From: Candidozyma auris
Taxonomy: Eukaryota; Ascomycota; Pichiomycetes; Serinales; Metschnikowiaceae
NCBI RefSeq assembly: GCF_003013715.1
Contig: NC_072813.1
Location: 124,001 to 188,000, forward strand
Direction of reading: 5' to 3'
DNA length: 64,000 nt
Positions 59,784 through 64,000 of the stretch are shown piece by piece; within the stretch, counting starts at the first letter, position 1; each line of letters opens with the position of its first letter. The position numbers were made by a program, and so were the translations under genes. The notes beneath the pieces were generated by a model that was not told the DNA's origin, made no database searches, and was given only the letters and a program-made list of their open reading frames with translations.

Positions 59784-62700
59784 TTAAACTATAGCAAGAG
59801 TTCTTTGAGCAATTTCATTAGCCTCACTTTCTTGGAATTTGGTCAAAACGCTTTCCTTTAGCCCAAACCATTGAAGAGGTGGTTTATTTGGAAGGTTACT
59901 TATCCACTTCCTAATAGCTTGTGAACTACCCTCCGGAGGCAACTTCAACAGATCAGTGTATGGCATTATGAAATCTTCATCAAAAATGTTCTCTTTAAAT
60001 AATTCCTGGGCAAGTAACTTGCAGAATTGGCAATCTTTTTCATTTGCAATTTTCCCACCGTAAATAATTGTCCCAATCATGGTGGTGATTTCTGTCCAAG
60101 GAATCTCGTCTGGTCGAATAGTATGTTTGCCTTGAAAGTCGTTGAAGATGCTCTTTATATAGAAGCTCGATGATGCAAGATCATTATCATTGATGTCGAA
60201 CTTCTCAGCAAACGAAACTGGAACAAACTTAAGCTGTTCTTGAAGAACGGCCTGATACCAACTTAGCATCAACACGATGATGTGCGTCACACTCAATGAA
60301 CTTCCAGTTTGCTTCAAAATATACTCAAAGCTATCCAAGAGAGTCTTTTTGAACATGGGGGCCTCTTCATACGTCAATACTGATGAATTTGCGATCAATG
60401 ATGAAGGAATATTAGCTGAGTCCAACAGACATGTGAGGAACAACACGAATTGCTCGTGTTTGCTCGTGGAGTTAATTTTGACTTCAATGTCGTTGAGCAA
60501 GGTGCTTCCCATGTGTACATTCTGAAGCAAAATCCAAGCTCCTCCGTTCATTGCGTCTTCAAGCTCATTCATGGCAATTTCTGCTGCTTCACTGGTTCCC
60601 ATGGCAACCACTTTCAAAACTCGACTATTTGCTGCAGCCAACCGCTGAATTTTGGAAGTCAGCTCGATATGGCGGGTTTCTGCAATAAGAATCAATTTGT
60701 TGTCTTGCAAAAGTAATTCTGGCAAATCAAGAATAAATCTTTGATCAAATGAGAATCCAAATGCTGCTTCCATCATCCCTTCGAACACAATTGTCCATGG
60801 CTCAACAGAACCGAGTAACTTCTTGACGAGAGGTGAAACTAATGAAAGCGCTTTGGTTTCTTTCTCACTATCAACGATACGTGACCAATAAGAGAGATCT
60901 AATTGATCTGTCAACTCGATTGAAAGGAGCTCCAGCAAAGTCTGCACTAAAGACTGATTTGCATCTTCGACGTTAACAATTGATAAGACTCTCTTCGTGG
61001 CACTTCTCACACAGTCCCCCTCACTGATTGAAGCAAAAGTTATCGCTAAAGCTAAAGCAAATGTTATCCTGTCCATATTCCTCAAAGACGGAGCATAGCA
61101 GGCGAACACAGATCTATAGATCTGCATAACCATGGTCCGAATATCCAAATCTTCACCCTGCTGATGAAGAACCGTCTTGAATATCTGGACAAGCGTTTTA
61201 GATGAAATGGTATAGAATGTTGAGAAGTGTGACAACTTCTGTATGACACCAAAAATTCCACTCAAGTGAATTGCAGCCTCGTGAAACGAGCTTCTTATTT
61301 CATCACACTTTCTCAATACACTCTCAGACTCGTGAAATCGAGTATCAAGATCTGTTGACTTTGACTTCAAGCCTTCAAGGGCATCTATAGCATTATCGTC
61401 ATCCAAAAGCACTCCATCCGCATTATTGAGTGTTGCAAGAACCTGTTGACGATACTTGTGGCTCTTGATATGATAGTCACTTTGTAAGAACACGATTTCC
61501 TTTCGCTTTTCGTATATGGTGGGTTGTGTGTACTCTAGACACGAATCGAGAGCTTGATCCTCGAGTATACTACTCGTCACAGTGAAGTTGATAATTGTGA
61601 CCCTCGATTTTAATGACGATGGAACAGTGCACGACAGATCACTCGAAAAGAATATGATCTTGAATTTGTCCAGAAAGTCCACCATTTTGTTCCCGACTTG
61701 AACCATCCTTCTCCCACCAGTATATGAGTACTCTTTGCGTAAAATAGGATCCAAAACTGGGTCGTAAAGCTCGGCATGTGCTATCAAAACGCTGCCTCCA
61801 AATCTCATGGCATCCTCTACCTTTCTCAAAAATGATTTGTCAAGGAAAGTAGTTTTGACAGTATTCTCTATATTCGCAGAATTTGCCAAAATTTCCCAAA
61901 CTTCTTCGCTAGGATCGATGATGAAGGTGAAGTCAGACCACTTCTTTATTGTAAAATTTTGATCATATAGATTATCTAGTGGCACTTTATCATTGCTCCA
62001 CTCTGCGATGTCATCCAACGTTGCTAAAAACGATATTGGAGACAAAAACTTGTCAAATGGAATGCACAAACTAGTCAACTGCTGTCTCCAACCCTCAAGA
62101 ATTGCGTTTCTGGATTTCTGATCTTTGTCCCCACAGTAGATCGCGAATGCAGACGATAAGACGGCATTACCGACAATCACATCCCTATCTTTATCGCATT
62201 GTTTTATGCCACTCTCCCATCTCTCTCTCTCCGTAGTCAAACTCTCGATAACATGAGCACTTCTCTTGAGCTTCTTTTCAATTGTCTCCATATCGACTCT
62301 TACTCTTTCAGCTTCACGAATTAATTCGGTGTATCGTTTCTTGGAAGTACTTATGCTTTCTTCAAGTTCCCGGATCATCTCAGCGATCGCTATCAATTGG
62401 GCTTTGGACTTTCGAGCTGCTTGTTCCAACAACTCCATTTCTTGCTTGAGTGGTAAGACATTCTCCAAAATAGAGTAATATTTGAGCTGAGCTATGACCC
62501 ATTGCAATAGAGGGCCACAAGCTTTACTGGCTCTATCGACTGTTTCATAATTGTAGTCGGGTCGGCTGAGATAAACCCTCTCCATGTATTCGCTTAACTC
62601 CAGGGTGAGTTGAACCTCACTATCAAACGAAACAATGCTCGCAATGAAGTCGTCTTTTCTGACAACAAGTTGAACATCCCTCCATGATTTTACGTCATAG

Positions 62701-64000
62701 CCAAGAAGCACACAGACAGATTCCATTGTCATTTTGACCGCCGCAGGAGGATTCGACATGCTTCGCATCTCTGTCAAGTGTTGCTTCTTAATGTTCTGGA
62801 CGCCTCTCGATGCTTTTAGTACTTCAGGTTCAGCAATTTCTAGGTCGTGCAGCACCACAGCACGTCTTTTATTGATCTGAGCTTCTTGCTTTTCAAGTTC
62901 AACTTGTGTTGCTACGGAGAACTCCCTCTTCCGTTCAGCTTCATTTTGGTTCAGAATCATCTCATCCAACATCCTTTTAGCATCCGCTTCTTTTGCTTGT
63001 AAATTAATTTGCTTCTCGGAAAGTAGTTTTTTCATTGAAGTCATCTCAAGAACGGTTTCCTTCAATCTGTCCAACCCGCTGGTGAGTTGCCTTTTATTGT
63101 CATCTAATTCATTCTGCTTCCGCAGTAGTAGACACTTGAACAAGTCAACGAACCTGAGAAATTGATTTGGGTAAGATTTTGTGCTTTGGTGGAGAATGAT
63201 ACTGGCTCTCATGACCGCATCCCTAATAGTGTTCACCGCAAACCTGCTAGAATCGACAGACTTTGGCTCGTACGGCGAGGAATCTAGAGCTATACCTTGA
63301 AGTTTTTTCTGCACAATCTCCAACAAAGTGGAATCAGACCAGTCACCCATCCAACTGAGAACACATCTGTTGAAAAGAGCAGGTGAGGAATTCACTTGTA
63401 CGCGATTATCAACACCAACATCGCTTAATGTGAAAACAACATGCAAATTTAAGGATACTTGATTTGTGAACCAAGCATACAACTCGTCTTCGTTATCTAA
63501 CAACAAGCCCTGTGATGAGGATTCAGCTGCACACAGCTTGATAAGGGAAGCATAGTCGTCACCTTCAAACAAACCAGGAATTTCTGAATTTGCCAAGAGA
63601 GTGTTCATACGCTCGATGAAGGTAGCTTCAAGTAAACTTGACTCGTCAATGATGAAGCAGATCTTATCTCCGTGTAAGCAAGAAATGAGAACCTCTTTTA
63701 GCTTCCGTTGAAAATTCTCGACAGTGAAGCCCTTGTGTACCCTCAACTGAACAATCTTGATGCCATTCATCCACGCGACAAACTTGGTGAGTGTTGTCTT
63801 CCCACTTGTGCAAGGGCCAATAAGAATCATGTGGCCCTGGTGCTGCCTAAGAACCCTGTCAATTCGCAATATATGATCAAGCATATCATCAAATAAAATC
63901 AATTCAAGATCGAGTTCCTCTTCACTGAACACTCGAGATCTTTCACGAACGAAGTCAGCCAACTCGCCTACAGAAACCGGCTCGTAGCGCAGAGTAAGCC
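59784..64000 (-). CDS. DYN1: Cytoplasmic dynein heavy chain, C-terminal part (cut by window edge)
   Basis: The frame is open from the stop at 59784 beyond base 64000; the visible part is about 1405 residues of a protein usually about 4100. It begins just before AAA4, whose P-loop is GPCTSGKTTLTKFV. A long antiparallel coiled coil (stalk) with the microtubule-binding tip between follows (PPAAVKMTMESVCVLLGYD, WRDVQLVVRKDDF). AAA5 (FGGSVLIAHAELYDPVLDP, TVPSSLKSRVTIINFTVT) and AAA6 (GGAWILLQNVHMGSTLL) come next. The short C-terminus is typical of fungal dyneins. Dynein pulls on cytoplasmic microtubules to place the spindle and nucleus. Convergent with RPS19. Confidence 0.95.
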   Translation of the reverse strand, partial: LTLRYEPVSVGELADFVRERSRVFSEEELDLELILFDDMLDHILRIDRVLRQHQGHMILIGPCTSGKTTLTKFVAWMNGIKIVQLRVHKGFTVENFQRKLKEVLISCLHGDKICFIIDESSLLEATFIERMNTLLANSEIPGLFEGDDYASLIKLCAAESSSQGLLLDNEDELYAWFTNQVSLNLHVVFTLSDVGVDNRVQVNSSPALFNRCVLSWMGDWSDSTLLEIVQKKLQGIALDSSPYEPKSVDSSRFAVNTIRDAVMRASIILHQSTKSYPNQFLRFVDLFKCLLLRKQNELDDNKRQLTSGLDRLKETVLEMTSMKKLLSEKQINLQAKEADAKRMLDEMILNQNEAERKREFSVATQVELEKQEAQINKRRAVVLHDLEIAEPEVLKASRGVQNIKKQHLTEMRSMSNPPAAVKMTMESVCVLLGYDVKSWRDVQLVVRKDDFIASIVSFDSEVQLTLELSEYMERVYLSRPDYNYETVDRASKACGPLLQWVIAQLKYYSILENVLPLKQEMELLEQAARKSKAQLIAIAEMIRELEESISTSKKRYTELIREAERVRVDMETIEKKLKRSAHVIESLTTERERWESGIKQCDKDRDVIVGNAVLSSAFAIYCGDKDQKSRNAILEGWRQQLTSLCIPFDKFLSPISFLATLDDIAEWSNDKVPLDNLYDQNFTIKKWSDFTFIIDPSEEVWEILANSANIENTVKTTFLDKSFLRKVEDAMRFGGSVLIAHAELYDPVLDPILRKEYSYTGGRRMVQVGNKMVDFLDKFKIIFFSSDLSCTVPSSLKSRVTIINFTVTSSILEDQALDSCLEYTQPTIYEKRKEIVFLQSDYHIKSHKYRQQVLATLNNADGVLLDDDNAIDALEGLKSKSTDLDTRFHESESVLRKCDEIRSSFHEAAIHLSGIFGVIQKLSHFSTFYTISSKTLVQIFKTVLHQQGEDLDIRTMVMQIYRSVFACYAPSLRNMDRITFALALAITFASISEGDCVRSATKRVLSIVNVEDANQSLVQTLLELLSIELTDQLDLSYWSRIVDSEKETKALSLVSPLVKKLLGSVEPWTIVFEGMMEAAFGFSFDQRFILDLPELLLQDNKLILIAETRHIELTSKIQRLAAANSRVLKVVAMGTSEAAEIAMNELEDAMNGGAWILLQNVHMGSTLLNDIEVKINSTSKHEQFVLFLTCLLDSANIPSSLIANSSVLTYEEAPMFKKTLLDSFEYILKQTGSSLSVTHIIVLMLSWYQAVLQEQLKFVPVSFAEKFDINDNDLASSSFYIKSIFNDFQGKHTIRPDEIPWTEITTMIGTIIYGGKIANEKDCQFCKLLAQELFKENIFDEDFIMPYTDLLKLPPEGSSQAIRKWISNLPNKPPLQWFGLKESVLTKFQESEANEIAQRTLAIV

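Overview
The window is nuclear DNA of a budding yeast in the CUG-Ser clade (Candida/Clavispora/Metschnikowia relatives). Three lines of evidence support this. Gene content and sizes are saccharomycotine. Eight spliceosomal introns have yeast-type signals (GTATGT or GTACGT donors; seven of eight have ACTAAC branch points). CTG codons fall where S. cerevisiae homologs carry Ser, twice in MCM5 and once in PIL1. A complex I assembly factor (NDUFAF3 type) also separates it from Saccharomyces. Wherever I quote Leu for CTG, Ser is the likely residue. Genes are close together and lie on both strands. I see no transposon, tRNA, rRNA or CRISPR array.

Layout. 1-16.4 kb: LTE1 N-terminus (cut by the left edge), SLX9, FHL1, PRE2, RPL11, SNT309, RDS3, an ASR1-like RING/PHD gene, TWF1 and an unrecognised 376-residue protein. 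16.4-25.5 kb: NDUFAF3-like gene, a low-complexity nuclear protein (possibly Msa1/2-like), PIL1 (frame break), and two tandem Mpv17/Sym1 genes. 26.4-35.5 kb: RTS1 (frame breaks), an IMP dehydrogenase gene whose intron holds a box C/D snoRNA, SCP1, MAK16, and an RTA1-family gene (frame break). 35.9-46.8 kb: an APSES regulator with a long upstream region, AVT1, NAB6, a small ORF with a (CTG)10 run, and GSP1. 46.9-64 kb: YHC1, ATP14, a coiled-coil gene, a membrane protein, MCM5, PAC10, DSC2-like, RPL18, RPS19 and the C-terminal third of dynein heavy chain (cut by the right edge).

Functional links. Ribosome supply recurs: FHL1 regulates ribosomal protein genes, RPL11/RPL18/RPS19 are present, SLX9 and MAK16 act in subunit assembly, GSP1 drives nuclear transport, and the intronic snoRNA carries a guide for 18S rRNA. 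Pre-mRNA splicing recurs too (SNT309, RDS3, YHC1). LTE1 and dynein both serve spindle positioning and mitotic exit. MCM5 has a cell-cycle promoter element.

Most notable observations: the intronic snoRNA with a 13-nt match to 18S rRNA; two introns placed directly after the ATG; very short branch-point-to-acceptor spacing; three otherwise conserved genes with reading-frame breaks in short repeats; and a candidate small protein whose CUG run would be poly-Ser. I did not find a convincing wholly new multi-gene system.
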